64,000 bases of DNA from GCA-2687025 sp964473525. GTDB lineage: Bacteria > Poribacteria > WGA-4E > GCA-2687025. The DNA lies in the NCBI GenBank assembly GCA_964473525.1, contig CAYYPK010000004.1, forward strand, positions 186,001 to 250,000, given 5' to 3'. Shown here one piece after another: positions 35,583 to 45,720 of this stretch. Every line of letters begins with the position of its first letter. Position 1 is the stretch's first letter. The notes under the pieces are model-generated. The model saw nothing but the letters and a program-made list of their open reading frames with translations, was not told the origin of the DNA and made no database searches. The position numbers and the translations under genes are program-made.

Positions 35583-37256
35583 ATGTGGAGCGCAGCGCGG
35601 GACGTCATCGCCGCATCGGTGCATAAGGCTTTGGAACAAGCCGTCGCTGACGGCGCGCTTGCGCTGGACGAGATCCCGGAGATCCCCGTGGACACGCCCA
35701 AGGAGGGCGCGCACGGGGATCTGGCGTGCCCGGTCGCGCTTGGTCTGGCGCGGGCCGCGCGCATGGCTCCCCGCAAGATCGCCGAAGCCATCGTCGAGCG
35801 CCTCCCCCAGCACGACGACATTGAGAAGGTCGAAATCGCCGGGCCCGGCTTCATCAACTTCTTCCTCTCCGATTCCTGGGTGAGGGCCGCGCTGCAAGGC
35901 ATCGTCGACGGGGGCGACGCGTTCGGCACGACGGATAAGCACGCTGGAACCACCGCTCTTGTGGAGTTCGTCAGCGCCAACCCAACCGGCCCGCTTACGC
36001 TCGGCCACGGTCGCCAGGGCGTCATCGGCGACACGGTGGCGCGGATGATGGAAGCGGTCGGCTACACCGTCACGCGCGAGTACTACTTCAACGACGCCGG
36101 CCGGCAGATGGTGATGCTCGGGGAGTCCGTCCGGGCTCGGTATCTCGAAGAGTTGGGTCTGCCCGCTGAGTTTCCCGAGGACGGCTACCAGGGCGAATAT
36201 ATCCGCGACATCGCGCGAGAGATGGTGGCGGAGCACGACCGCGCGCTCGTCGATGCGGAGGACGTCACTCCGTTCAAAGACAAGGCGGTCCAGGTCATCT
36301 TCGCGTTCATCGAAGCGACGCTGGAGCGGATCGACATTCGCTTCGACGAGTATTACAACGAGCACTCGCTGTACGACCGAGGACTCATCGACGATGTCGT
36401 GCAGGTTCTCCGCGACGCTGGGTACGCCTACGACAAGGACGGGGCCGTGTGGTTCAAGTCCACGGCGTTCGGACTGCCGCAGGATAGGCCGATCATCCGC
36501 AGCACCGCTGGCCGCGAGCCGACGTATCGACTGCCCGATATGGCGTACCACCGTGAGAAGCTGCGGCGCGGATTCGACCGTATCATCGACATCTTCGGAG
36601 CGGACCACGTAGACGAGTACCCGGACGTGCTCGCGGGCGTGCGCGCCCTCGGCTACGACACCGACTCCGTCTCGGTGCTGATACACCAGTTCGTGACCCT
36701 GGAGCAGGACGGCGAAGCGGTGAAGATGTCGACCCGCCGCGCCAACTACCTTACGGTGGACGAACTCCTGGACGAGGTCGGCGAGGACGCGGTGCGGTTC
36801 TTCTTCATCATGCGCAACATGAACTCGCACCTGAAGTTCGACGTGGACCTCGCCAAGACGGCATCTAACGAGAACCCGGTGTATTACCTGCAATACGCGC
36901 ACGCTCGCATATGCAGCATCTATCGGCAGGCCGAGGAACGCGGCATCTCCGTGAGCAACGCCGAGACGCCGGACCTGTCGCTGCTGACGGCGCCCGAGGA
37001 AGTGGCGCTCATCAAGAAGTGCGCCGAACTGCCTCGCGTCGTCGAGGAAGCGACAGACGCGTTCGAGCCGCACACGATCCCCCACTACCTCGGCGATGTC
37101 GCCACCGCGTTCCACCAGTTCTACGACCGCTGCCGCGTCCTCGACGCGGACAACCTGCCGTTGACGGAGGCGCGCCTCCTGTTGTCCAGCGCCACCCGCA
37201 CGGTCCTGGCAAACGGCTTGGGTCTCCTCGGCGTCCGCGCGCCGGAGAGCATGTAG
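35583..37256 (+). CDS. argS: Arginyl-tRNA synthetase
   Basis: The 557-residue class Ia synthetase has the N-terminal Add-1 domain, then SANPTGPLTLGHGRQGVIGD. Its HIGH signature reads TLGH, with Thr for the first His. KMSKS is represented by VKMSTRRANYLTVDELLDEVG, and the C-terminal DALR anticodon domain has TAFHQFYDRCRVL. The ATG at 35583 follows GGAGAG; an in-frame ATG at 35544 would add 13 residues. It charges tRNA-Arg. Confidence 0.96.
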   Translation: MWSAARDVIAASVHKALEQAVADGALALDEIPEIPVDTPKEGAHGDLACPVALGLARAARMAPRKIAEAIVERLPQHDDIEKVEIAGPGFINFFLSDSWVRAALQGIVDGGDAFGTTDKHAGTTALVEFVSANPTGPLTLGHGRQGVIGDTVARMMEAVGYTVTREYYFNDAGRQMVMLGESVRARYLEELGLPAEFPEDGYQGEYIRDIAREMVAEHDRALVDAEDVTPFKDKAVQVIFAFIEATLERIDIRFDEYYNEHSLYDRGLIDDVVQVLRDAGYAYDKDGAVWFKSTAFGLPQDRPIIRSTAGREPTYRLPDMAYHREKLRRGFDRIIDIFGADHVDEYPDVLAGVRALGYDTDSVSVLIHQFVTLEQDGEAVKMSTRRANYLTVDELLDEVGEDAVRFFFIMRNMNSHLKFDVDLAKTASNENPVYYLQYAHARICSIYRQAEERGISVSNAETPDLSLLTAPEEVALIKKCAELPRVVEEATDAFEPHTIPHYLGDVATAFHQFYDRCRVLDADNLPLTEARLLLSSATRTVLANGLGLLGVRAPESM

Positions 37257-37395
37257 GTCACGCGCTCGGCTTGGGTTGGCGTTGGCCGGGCCGGCCGTAC
37301 CTGCCGTGTCGGCTATTCCTCTCCTCTGCCACGCCCTGGCGATACGCGGGTCGAAACCCTACAATGGCCCGCAGAGCGCACAGGAGCCCGCCGAC

Positions 37396-38736
37396 GTGCC
37401 GATAGTGACGCCACGCCTCATCATTGAGCTGTACGAGGGCTGGGGATTCAGCGGCAAATGCTGCGTGCTCACGGACTCCGCTACCGACCTAAACGAGTTC
37501 GGGATGTTCGACCGCGTCTTCTCCGCGCGCATCTTCGCGGGTCCGGGTCACGCCCGGTCACGCGACCACAAAGCTGTCTTCTTCGACCAGACGGGCTTCC
37601 GCGGCAACCGGCTCGCGCTGGCTCCCGGCTTCTACCCAAACCTGCAAGATGTCGTCCGCCGTTTCCGCACGGTGCGCTCGGTGAAGATGGAAGCCGCGCT
37701 GGATGTTGCCGGGCCAGAATGGGGCGACATCCCTCTCGTCATCGAGGCGTACAACCAGGAGGACTACGAGGGACGCCACACGACGATCATCCGTGATGTC
37801 GCCGACCTGCGAGACTCCGGTCAGCGCAACACGATTTCGTCCCTCCGCATCCGCAAGGGGCCGAACTTCCCAAAGCGCGGCTGCCGCGTCCTGCTCTATT
37901 CCGATCCAGGCTTCGAGGGCGCGGTTCTACCCATCGAAATGCACCCGTCGGACCATCGGAAGGACTTCCCCGACCTGGCGTTGCTGCCGCAGTCGTTTGG
38001 CGACCGCATCTCGTCTGTGAGTATCGTCGGCTGGTCCGACAAGTCGCGTTTCGACACGGTCGTCTTCGAGGACGAATTCGCGGGTGCGAACGCCGAGGAA
38101 GGCTGGGAGTGGCGCGACCCCATGGGTGGCGGAGATTGGCGGGCGCATCAGGGCTATCTAGGCATGAACGTGGAGCCTGGCCAGGATCTGTGGCATGGCG
38201 CGAACTTCGAAGCTCCGCGCCTGCTGCGGCGAGTGGAAGGCGATTTCGCGATAGAGACGCACTTGCCACTCGAGCCCAGTGGTCTGGAACACGGGGGCCT
38301 GCTGGTGTGGCGTAACGAGCACAGGTTTCTGCGGCTGGAGAGAACCTGCATCGCGCACTCGTTCGCGGGAGACGTGCGATGCGAGCGACACCAGTGGCAG
38401 AGCTATCAGCTCATAGGTCGCGGAGTGGACATGCGCGACGCCCGGCAGGTCTTTCTGCGGCTGGAAAGAACGGGCGACGTCATCGTAGGTCACGCCAGCG
38501 AGGACGGCCACACATGGCAGCAGTGCGGCGCGACGGTCATGGGCATGTCGGACCCGGTGTACGTCGGCCTTCACGCGCTCGCGCCGGGCTCCGTGCCTGC
38601 AACCACAACGCGATTCTCGTACTTCCGCGTAATGCGAAAACGAGCGGATGTACGCCGCGAAGCGCAGATCCTCGCGCGCCAGGAACGCGCCGCGAACACG
38701 GCGGCCACAGCGTATTCCATACGCAACCTTCGCTAG
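37396..38736 (+). CDS. Beta-gamma-crystallin repeats fused to a DUF1349 domain
   Basis: This 446-residue protein has two Greek-key beta-gamma-crystallin-like regions (about 5-100 and 110-210). Their signatures are IIELYEGWGFSGKCCVLT, AVFFDQTGFRGNRLALAPGF and RVLLYSDPGFEGAVLPIEM. A DUF1349 concanavalin-like domain (about 225-410) follows: GWEWRDPMGGGDWRAHQGYL, GLLVWRNEHRFLRLERT and VGHASEDGHTWQQCG. The GTG at 37396 is chosen because AGGAG lies 9 nt upstream. No signal peptide is evident in that form. Crystallin modules commonly bind Ca2+, and DUF1349 occurs in carbohydrate-associated proteins. The function is unknown. Confidence 0.83.
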   Translation: MPIVTPRLIIELYEGWGFSGKCCVLTDSATDLNEFGMFDRVFSARIFAGPGHARSRDHKAVFFDQTGFRGNRLALAPGFYPNLQDVVRRFRTVRSVKMEAALDVAGPEWGDIPLVIEAYNQEDYEGRHTTIIRDVADLRDSGQRNTISSLRIRKGPNFPKRGCRVLLYSDPGFEGAVLPIEMHPSDHRKDFPDLALLPQSFGDRISSVSIVGWSDKSRFDTVVFEDEFAGANAEEGWEWRDPMGGGDWRAHQGYLGMNVEPGQDLWHGANFEAPRLLRRVEGDFAIETHLPLEPSGLEHGGLLVWRNEHRFLRLERTCIAHSFAGDVRCERHQWQSYQLIGRGVDMRDARQVFLRLERTGDVIVGHASEDGHTWQQCGATVMGMSDPVYVGLHALAPGSVPATTTRFSYFRVMRKRADVRREAQILARQERAANTAATAYSIRNLR

Positions 38737-38834
38737 GCTCGAAGGTTCGTCAGATTTTCAGCATTCGGCTGTAACGACCCCACTGCCCCTAGCGTAACTA
38801 GAAGCGTGGCATTGGAATCATCGCACTCGTAGAG

Positions 38835-38861
38835 GCCGGGTATTTTAACCCGGCTCTTTTT
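38835..38861 (+). terminator. Intrinsic (Rho-independent) terminator
   Basis: GCCGGGT (38835-38841) pairs with ACCCGGC (38848-38854) around ATTTTA and is followed by TCTTTTT (38855-38861). It is the clearest intrinsic terminator in the window and ends the transcript of the crystallin/DUF1349 gene. Confidence 0.88.
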
Positions 38862-38978
38862 ATGCCTTGTCGCCGGTGGGCACACCCGCTCCAGTAGAGA
38901 TGCCGTTCAGATCCTCTACGACATCGGTCGGGTCCATCGGCGTACCGTACGTCCGCATAGATAAACGGCGCCGCGTAA

Positions 38979-39641
38979 GTGACGGATACAGATACTCCCG
39001 ACCCATCGGGTGGGTTTACCCCGAACGCCAGTGACGGTGGGCATGCCGGCCAACAGGACGCTGGGAACCCCCACCGGCCCGCGTGGGAACCGCCGCGACA
39101 GGTAGGCGTCGTACGAGCCCACGCGCTGACGCTCTTCCAAGTTCTTCTGCGCCCGAACGACACGTTTCAGAGCCTCCCTGCCGCAGGCTCGGTCGCCCTG
39201 GCCATGGGCTTCTGCGGGGTGACACTCGCCGGAGCATCAGCGGCGGCGTGGCTGATGGACATGGCGACACGGGGGTCGCCCGTGAGTGTCGTAGGACTCG
39301 CCGCGCGTGTCATCCCCTGGATGCTGATCCCAGTCGTCGCGGCTGGAGTTCTCCACGGTCTGCTGAGGGTGGCGCGCCTCGGTCCCAAGGGCTGGGTGCT
39401 GACGTTGCGAGTCATGTGCTACGTGGTGGGAGCGTGGGCTCCGCTCATGTGGATTCCCTACGTGGGCGCCATCGTCGGCCTAACGTGGACTGCCTACGTG
39501 ACGAGCGTCGCCCTGCGACATACACACGGTATCGACGGATTGCGCACGTCCGTGGTCACGGCCATGGCTCTTCCGCTCATCGCGGCGACCGTACTCACTC
39601 TGGAGTACGTGGTGATCCTATGCCTGCGACGTCTGGCGTAG
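38979..39641 (+). CDS. Yip1-like multipass membrane protein
   Basis: The 220-residue product has a soluble N-terminal 60 residues, then about five hydrophobic segments, among them VALAMGFCGVTLAGASAAAWL, VIPWMLIPVVAAGVLHGLL and PYVGAIVGLTWTAYVTSVAL. The FQVLLRPNDTFQ lead-in and TLRVMCYVVGAWAPLMWIP are typical of bacterial YIP1-domain proteins. The start is a GTG at 38979. Its 3' end overlaps the converging histidine kinase gene by 47 bp. Confidence 0.78.
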   Translation: MTDTDTPDPSGGFTPNASDGGHAGQQDAGNPHRPAWEPPRQVGVVRAHALTLFQVLLRPNDTFQSLPAAGSVALAMGFCGVTLAGASAAAWLMDMATRGSPVSVVGLAARVIPWMLIPVVAAGVLHGLLRVARLGPKGWVLTLRVMCYVVGAWAPLMWIPYVGAIVGLTWTAYVTSVALRHTHGIDGLRTSVVTAMALPLIAATVLTLEYVVILCLRRLA

Positions 39642-42600
39642 CGGGCGGCGCCTCTGTCATCCGCGTGATCTCTACGAGAATGGCAGACCCGTCGCCGGGG
39701 AGGGACTCGATGGACACTTCGCCCTGGAGCAGACGCGCGCGTTCCTGCATGGACAGCAGCCCGAAACGGCCCTCGACAGGTCCTGCCAGCACCGCCTCGG
39801 CGTCGAATCCCACGCCGTCGTCTTGCACCAGTAGCGACAGTGTGTAGCCGTCTTCGAATGAACGCACGTCCATGACGACATCGACGTTGCTTGCCTTGGC
39901 GTGGCGCGCGACGTTCGTGAGCGCCGTGTGCGCCAACCTGTACAATCCGACTTCCAGATCGGAGGGCAGCTCGATGCCTTCGGCGTTGTGTACACGGAAG
40001 CTGGTGGCAAATCCCGCGTTCTGCCCGAGCACCTCGAGATCGCGCGCAAGCGCTGTCTCAACTCCGAGGTCGTCCAGAGAACTGGGCCGCATGTCGAACG
40101 CGATCTGCCGCACGTCCTCGAGCGTGTTCGATGTGACCTCACGCAACGTCGTCGCCTGCGTGACCGCGTCGTCCATGTTGTCCGCGGACTCAATGACTCT
40201 CAGTCCGACGAGCACGGACGTCAGTTCTTGCCCGACCTGGTCGTGCAACTCACGTGCGATGCGCGCGCGCTCCTCCTCCTGGACCGCGAGCATCTGCTCA
40301 ATGAGCTTCGTTCGCTGCGTTTCGCTGTCCCGAAGCGCTTCCTGAGCGGCCATGACTTGGGTCACGTCCCGATTCACCCCCACAAGCCCGAACACCTGCC
40401 CATCCTCGTCCTTGAGCGGGATCTTCGTGGTGGACACCCATCTGCCGTCGGCTGTCCGCTCGACAAGGCCCAGCATGGGTTCCTCGTCCAGCATGACGCT
40501 AAGCTCGTCGGCGCGGTATTGAGCAGCCAATGCCTCGCCGTCGGGAACAGAATCGAACAACTCCGCGTCCGTCTTGCCGACGGCTTCGTCAGCGGTCTCC
40601 AGGCCAAGCTCCTCTACCGTGGGCTGGTTGAGGCGCACGAACCTCGACTCGGTGTCCTTGAAATAGATCAGGTCCGGCATATTGTTCATCAGCCCGGCGA
40701 ACAATCGTTGCTCCTGCTCCAACGCGTCCTGAGCAGCCATGATGTCCGAGATTTCACGGTTCACGCCGACAATTCCTACGACCTCGCCGCTGTCATCGGT
40801 GATCGGAACTTTCGTTGTGGACATCCACAGCGTGCCGCCGTCGCCTCCGAGCTGCCCGACGATAGGCTCGCGGGTGCGCATGATCTCTTCTTCCTCCGCG
40901 CGCAGCCTTGCGGCGTCCTCCTCCGATAGGAAGTCAGCGTCAGTGAGACCCACCACGTCCTCAGAGCGCTCCATGCCAAGCGCCTGCGCTCCGAACTCGT
41001 TTATGCGGACGAAGCGAGACTCCCGGTCTTTGACGTAGATCGTGTCGGGAACCGAGGCCATGATGCTCTGGAAGAGCCGTTGCTCACGGCGCAACGCCTT
41101 GTGCGTCTCCCGGCGGTCGATAGCGATGGCGACTTGCTGTGCGACGTATCCTATGACGTCGACCTCTTGCGACGTGTATGGATCCGCGCGCCCGTGATTC
41201 ATCACCCGCATGACGCCCAGCAGGCGGCCGTCGACAATCAGCGGCGTCCCGAGCCATGCTGCCGGATGCGCTCCGTGCAGGTCGATGTCTCCGGCATCGG
41301 CCCGCTCCTGGCTCTGTTCTGCGTTGATGTACAGAGTGTGTCTTGCCCGCGCGACCACGGCGGTCCGTGAGCGCGGTATCGTGACAGGCCCCTCGTCCGC
41401 CAGCGACCCGCTTTCATCCGCCCAATACGGGAAGACGAACGTGTCCGGCTTGTCCTGCACAGCAAGAGCCACCGCGAATCCGCTCATGTCCAGAAGGCCC
41501 GCCAACGCCTTGTGGATGCGCTCGTACATCTCGTGGTCCGTCGACGCGTCGTGCGCGGCTTTGAGGACCTCGCTGAGGACGCTCTCGGTTTGAGCGACGC
41601 GTTCCCGGTCGGTGATGTCCGTCGTTACGCTGACGATGTCCCACGCGTCCTCACCTGTCGGCTCAATGGCGACGTCATCCCGGTACCACCGAGTCTCGCC
41701 GTCCACGCCCGTGCACCTGTATTCTGCGTGGTATGATCGGCTGCCTTCGCGCATCGCCGTCAGCCAACTCTCATCGACACGCTTGCGGTCGCTTGGCAGC
41801 ATGCTGCGTCGCCACGCGTCGTAGTAGTGCTCCCCTTCGCCTCGGTCCAGAGCGAGGAACGCGTCGTGATGCGCGTCCTCGCCCCGGTCCGGGATCCAGA
41901 CGAATCCATTGTCGCGACGCTCCGCTCTGCCACGCCACAGGATGCACCGCGCCTGCCGCACGAACTGCTCGAGTTCAGCCGCTTGACTGGCTGCGAGTTC
42001 TGCCGTTGCCCTGTGCTCCGCCGCTTCGTCCGCGAGGGCTTGCGTGCGCTCGGTGACGCGCTCTTCGAGTTCCTCGTTGATGCTCGCCGCCCACTCCTGC
42101 GCGGCCTTGCGGTCACTGATGTCCCGCACGATCCAAGTGAATAGCGTTGCCCCCGCGACGGAGGCCTCTCCGACCGACAGATCCATGGGAAAGACCGTGC
42201 CGTCCTTCCTGAGTCCCTCAACCTCGCGCCCCACGCCGATGATGGCTGCGCGACCTGTCCGGGAATACTCAGCCAGATACCCATCGTGCGCGGCGCGGTG
42301 AGGTTCCGGCATGAGCGTGCTGACGTTGCGGCCGGTCATCTCGTCGACGCTGTACCCAAACAGCTCTGCGGCGGCGGCGTTCGCCGATTGCACGATGCCG
42401 TTCCCTCCGATCGTGATGATGCCATCGACGGCGGCCTCCATCACCGACCTGAGCCTTCCGGCGTCGTCACGCTGGGCTTGTCGCGCCTCTTCGAGCTCGG
42501 TCACGTCCTGCCAGGAGCCAACCACCTCGACCGGTTTACCGTCCTGGTCGCGCATCACCCGTAGGCGGTCTCTCATCCTGCGATAGGACCCATCGCTGTG

Positions 42601-43279
42601 ACGGAACCGGTACTCGTGCGCGTGTTCGTCTCGGTCGAGCAGATCCTGTACGTCCGCGAGGACGCGGTCTTTTTCGTCAGGATGGAGGCGCGACCGCCAG
42701 AACCACGGCTCTGCACAGAACTGTGCGGGGGTGTAGCCCAGATGCTCCTGGATGTTGGTTGAGACGTACTCCGCCACCCATGGCGTCCTACCCAGCGTCT
42801 CGGGAACCCGGTAGCGATAGGTCATGCACGGGTTGTCGGCAAGCAGGGAGCGAAGACGACGGTTCTCGTCGCGTTCCGATGCGCTTTTGTCCGTCGCCGA
42901 CATCAGGTCCGTGATGTCGACCCTCGTCCCGGTCAGCGCCATCGCGCGGTCGGCGCCCGCAGGCGTCAGCCGCATCACGTCACGGAGCCACACGACCTCG
43001 CCGTTCGCGTGGTGAAACCGATAGTCTACCGAGGCAGCGCCGTCGGCAACTGCCTTGCGACGCGCCGCCTCGAAGCGGGCGCGATCTCCCCCCGTGAACG
43101 CACGCAGGCCAGAGGGACGGATCATTGAGGAAGGCAGTGGCTTCGTAGCCAGTGAGGCCGAACACGGTCTCGTCAGCATGAAGCAGGGAGAAACCGGCGA
43201 GGGCGTCGCAGGTGTAGGCATGGGCGACAGGCGGACGTGACCCCGTCGCGTCGCTGACCCTAGTGTCTGTCGGAGGCAT
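39595..43279 (-). CDS. Multi-PAS/GAF sensor histidine kinase (NarX/HPK7 type), frameshifted near the N-terminus
   Basis: Reading through one extra base gives a 1227-residue cytoplasmic kinase. The order is PAS1 (LLHADETVFGLTGYEATAFL), PAS2 (YVSTNIQEHLGYTPAQF), PAS3 (DGIITIGGNGIVQSANAAAA), PAS4, a GAF domain (DMSGFAVALAVQDKPDTFVF), PAS5 and PAS6 (TIYVKDRESRFVRIN; LIYFKDTESRFVRLN), then HisKA_3 with the phospho-His in ARIARELHDQVGQELTSVL and HATPase_c with DDGVGFD. The frame breaks at the C run 43088-43093. Upstream the correct frame starts at 43279 (MPPTDTRVSD), while the long frame otherwise runs into unrelated residues up to 43401. No transmembrane segment and no adjacent response regulator is seen. 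Confidence 0.85.
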
Positions 43280-43588
43280 TGAGGTCGTGTTTTCCCGCCA
43301 AGATCAGGCCGAATTCTGTAGCGGGCAACGTGGACCCAATGGCGCGCCGCCGGGCTCCCAGCCCATGCGACAAGCGCGACTACCAGAGTTGTCCCACACA
43401 ACGCCAGCGCCCCGTTCCGCCGTCAACGCTTCCCATGCTCGTAGGGTATCCCTTACAGACCGGTTCGGTCAAACCACTAAGCCGAATAGTCCGGGTCCAG
43501 CAACAGAGGGGCTGCACACGGCTTCAGGCCGCGCGAATAGCTCCGGCAAGGACAGGCGATGCCTGCGGAAACATGGCGGGTTGGCGCG
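43280..43588. other. Gap between tsaC and the histidine kinase gene
   Basis: This 309-bp stretch upstream of the kinase has no gene I can support. I looked for a riboswitch or tRNA and found none. Open frames on the + strand here are mirrors of tsaC continuing outward. Confidence 0.5.
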
Positions 43589-44209
43589 TCATCCTCGTGG
43601 TAGGACGCCGAGGTCCGCAGCCGTCAGAGGGCCGACCCGGAGCACCGCCGGGGCCTCCAAGGAGCAGTCAACGACCGTGGAGGCAAGCCCTCCAGGCGTG
43701 GTTCCGCCGTCCAGAAGCAGGTCGACGCAGTCGGTGAACCGCGCGGGCAACTCTGACACGCTGGTGGCAGCCGGCTCGCCAGAGACATTCGCGCTCGTGA
43801 CGGCCAACGACCCGCCGCACGCGCGAATGAGGGCACGCGCGCCTTCGTGGTCCGGCACGCGAACACCGACCGTGCCGCGACCGGCGGTCAGTACGGGAGG
43901 CAGGACGGCGGAGAGAGGGACGACCAAGGTCAGCGGCCCCGGCAGGAATCTGTCGGCGAGGCGAGTGGCGAACTCAGACGGCGCGTCGCAGATGTCGGCG
44001 AGGTGTTCGACATCGGACAGGAGGATGGGGATCGGCCTCGCGCCTTCCCGCTGTTTGATATCGAATAGGCGCTGAATGGCGTCGGCGTTTGCCGGATCGA
44101 CGCCGAGGCCATAGACGGTGTCCGTCGGCAGGGCGACCACGCCGCCCTCACGGATTACGCGGGCAGCGTCGGGTACACCGGACTCGATGGGAACGACGTT
44201 AGAAGACAT
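43589..44209 (-). CDS. tsaC: L-threonylcarbamoyladenylate synthase (TsaC/Sua5/YrdC)
   Basis: The 206-residue product makes threonylcarbamoyl-AMP from Thr, bicarbonate and ATP, the first step of tRNA t6A37 synthesis. The YrdC motifs are GGVVALPTDTVYGLGVD, FDIKQREGARPIPILL, FLPGPLTLVVP, VGVRVPDH and AVTSANVSGEPA. It lacks the Sua5 C-terminal domain. It follows tsaD by 7 nt on the same strand, so both enzymes of the pathway come from one transcript. Confidence 0.95.
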   Translation of the reverse strand: MSSNVVPIESGVPDAARVIREGGVVALPTDTVYGLGVDPANADAIQRLFDIKQREGARPIPILLSDVEHLADICDAPSEFATRLADRFLPGPLTLVVPLSAVLPPVLTAGRGTVGVRVPDHEGARALIRACGGSLAVTSANVSGEPAATSVSELPARFTDCVDLLLDGGTTPGGLASTVVDCSLEAPAVLRVGPLTAADLGVLPRG

Positions 44210-44216
44210 CGCAGCC

Positions 44217-45221
44217 TCAGACGAGGGGCGCGCTGGCCGCCGCGCTGAGCGACCAGTCGGCGACCACGCCCTTGTTCCACACGTGGTGAGCCACGCCGGC
44301 GATCATCGCGGCGTTGTCCGTGCACAGGTCGAACGGCGGATAGAACGTATCCACACCCAGTTCCACGCCCATATCGGCGATGCTCTGACGCAACCGTCGG
44401 TTCGCTGCGACGCCGCCTGTCAGCGTGACGGCTCGGACCCCCTTCGCCCTCGCCGCCCGGGATGTCTTCCGTACGAGCGAAGTGACCGCCGCATGCTGAA
44501 AGCCCGCCGCGATGCGTCCCACCGGAGGATCTCCCTCGCACTTCTCGATGTAGTAGCGCACGGCGGTCTTCAGACCGCTGAAGCTGAAGTCGTAGGAGTC
44601 CGACCGCGACATGGGGACCGTGAACTCAACCGGCGCCTCGACGTTGTCGTGCGCCAACTTGTCGATGATGGGCCCGCCTGGGAACCCAAGCCCGAGCAGC
44701 TTCGCCACCTTGTCGTAGGCCTCGCCAACGGCGTCGTCCAGAGTGCTTCCGAGCAGCTCGTATTCCCAGCCTTCGCGCACGTAGACCAGCAGCGTATGGC
44801 CGCCGGACACGGTGAGGCACAGGTGTGGGAACGGCACGTCGTGCACCATTGAGTTGGCGTAGACGTGGCCCTCAATGTGATGCACGGGGACGACGGGGAT
44901 GCGCTGGGTGAAAGCGAGCGCCTTCGCGGCCTCGACGCCTACGAGCAAGGCGCCGATGAGCCCGGGGCGGTTCGTCACGGCGACAGCGTCTAGCTGTCCG
45001 AGGGTCACGCCAGCGTCCGAGATCGCCCTGTCGATAATCCGCGTGATGACTTCCGTGTGCTTCCGCGAGGCGAGCTCGGGGACGATCCCACCGAAGCGCT
45101 CGTGCACGTCCATCTGGGACGAGACGACGTTGGACAGGATCTCGCTCCCGTCCGCGACGACGGCGGCGGACGTCTCATCGCATGACGTGTCGATCCCAAG
45201 AATCAGGCGCCGGTCGCTCAT
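44217..45221 (-). CDS. tsaD: tRNA N6-adenosine threonylcarbamoyltransferase (TsaD)
   Basis: The 334-residue ASKHA-fold enzyme transfers the threonylcarbamoyl group to A37 of ANN-decoding tRNAs. It opens LILGIDTSCDETSAAVV. The metal-binding HHIEGH is present in VVPVHHIEGHVYANS, with VSGGHTLLVYV, GLGFPGGPIIDKLA, SFSGLKTAVRYYIEK and GGVAANRRLR. Its ATG overlaps the upstream lipoprotein stop as ATGA. Confidence 0.96.
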   Translation of the reverse strand: MSDRRLILGIDTSCDETSAAVVADGSEILSNVVSSQMDVHERFGGIVPELASRKHTEVITRIIDRAISDAGVTLGQLDAVAVTNRPGLIGALLVGVEAAKALAFTQRIPVVPVHHIEGHVYANSMVHDVPFPHLCLTVSGGHTLLVYVREGWEYELLGSTLDDAVGEAYDKVAKLLGLGFPGGPIIDKLAHDNVEAPVEFTVPMSRSDSYDFSFSGLKTAVRYYIEKCEGDPPVGRIAAGFQHAAVTSLVRKTSRAARAKGVRAVTLTGGVAANRRLRQSIADMGVELGVDTFYPPFDLCTDNAAMIAGVAHHVWNKGVVADWSLSAAASAPLV

Positions 45222-45538
45222 CGGTAGACAATCACGCGCAGCAGTTCCGTGTTCGTGACGAAGCGGTCAGCGAGGTTGTGCGTGCCATCGGTCGTGAACA
45301 CGGGCGTCGCCTCGATGGCCCGCAGTTCGTCCTCAATACGCGTCATGCGGAACCCGACGACCGCCTTCGTTCCTGCCGGGAAGCGGAACTCAGCCGCCTC
45401 TTCGGCGGAGAACAGCTCGTACATCTCCGCGCTGACAGGCGTGCCGGCGCCTTGCGCGTTCCCGCTGTTCGTAGTGTCCTCGCCGCATTGCAGGAACAGG
45501 ATGAGGAGCAGTGCGATGCTGAGGGCTTTCCAACGCAT
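45218..45538 (-). CDS. Small lipoprotein
   Basis: The 106-residue product has a signal peptide with a lipobox (ALSIALLLILFLQCGEDTT). A short folded region follows (EEAAEFRFPAGTKAVVGF) and ends VFTTDGTHNLADRFV...LLRVIVYR. The ATG at 45538 is chosen because GGAGG lies 9 nt upstream; frame extension to 45613 lacks an SD. Its TGA overlaps the tsaD ATG (ATGA), so translation is coupled. Function unknown. Confidence 0.8.
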   Translation of the reverse strand: MRWKALSIALLLILFLQCGEDTTNSGNAQGAGTPVSAEMYELFSAEEAAEFRFPAGTKAVVGFRMTRIEDELRAIEATPVFTTDGTHNLADRFVTNTELLRVIVYR

Positions 45539-45720
45539 ATCACGGGGCCTCCGCGCGCCAAATGTGTCAGAGTCGTGGGCGGCAGTAGTCGATGGGGCGT
45601 GGCATTCCAACATTACTCCAACGGCCGCCGGGAAGGAAACGTGCCGATGGGCGCCGACGCCGTTATACTATGCGTGCGACTTCGTCGCCTTCGGTCTTAC
45701 GTTCGTGGTTAGGAAGATAC

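Noticed and set aside
43280..43401. Upstream extension of the histidine kinase frame
   Set aside because: The PAS1 domain is encoded in the other frame from 43279, so the extension is out-of-frame noise.
43263..44075. 270-codon + strand frame over tsaC
   Set aside because: It is the mirror of tsaC and part of the intergenic gap; no family motifs or SD.
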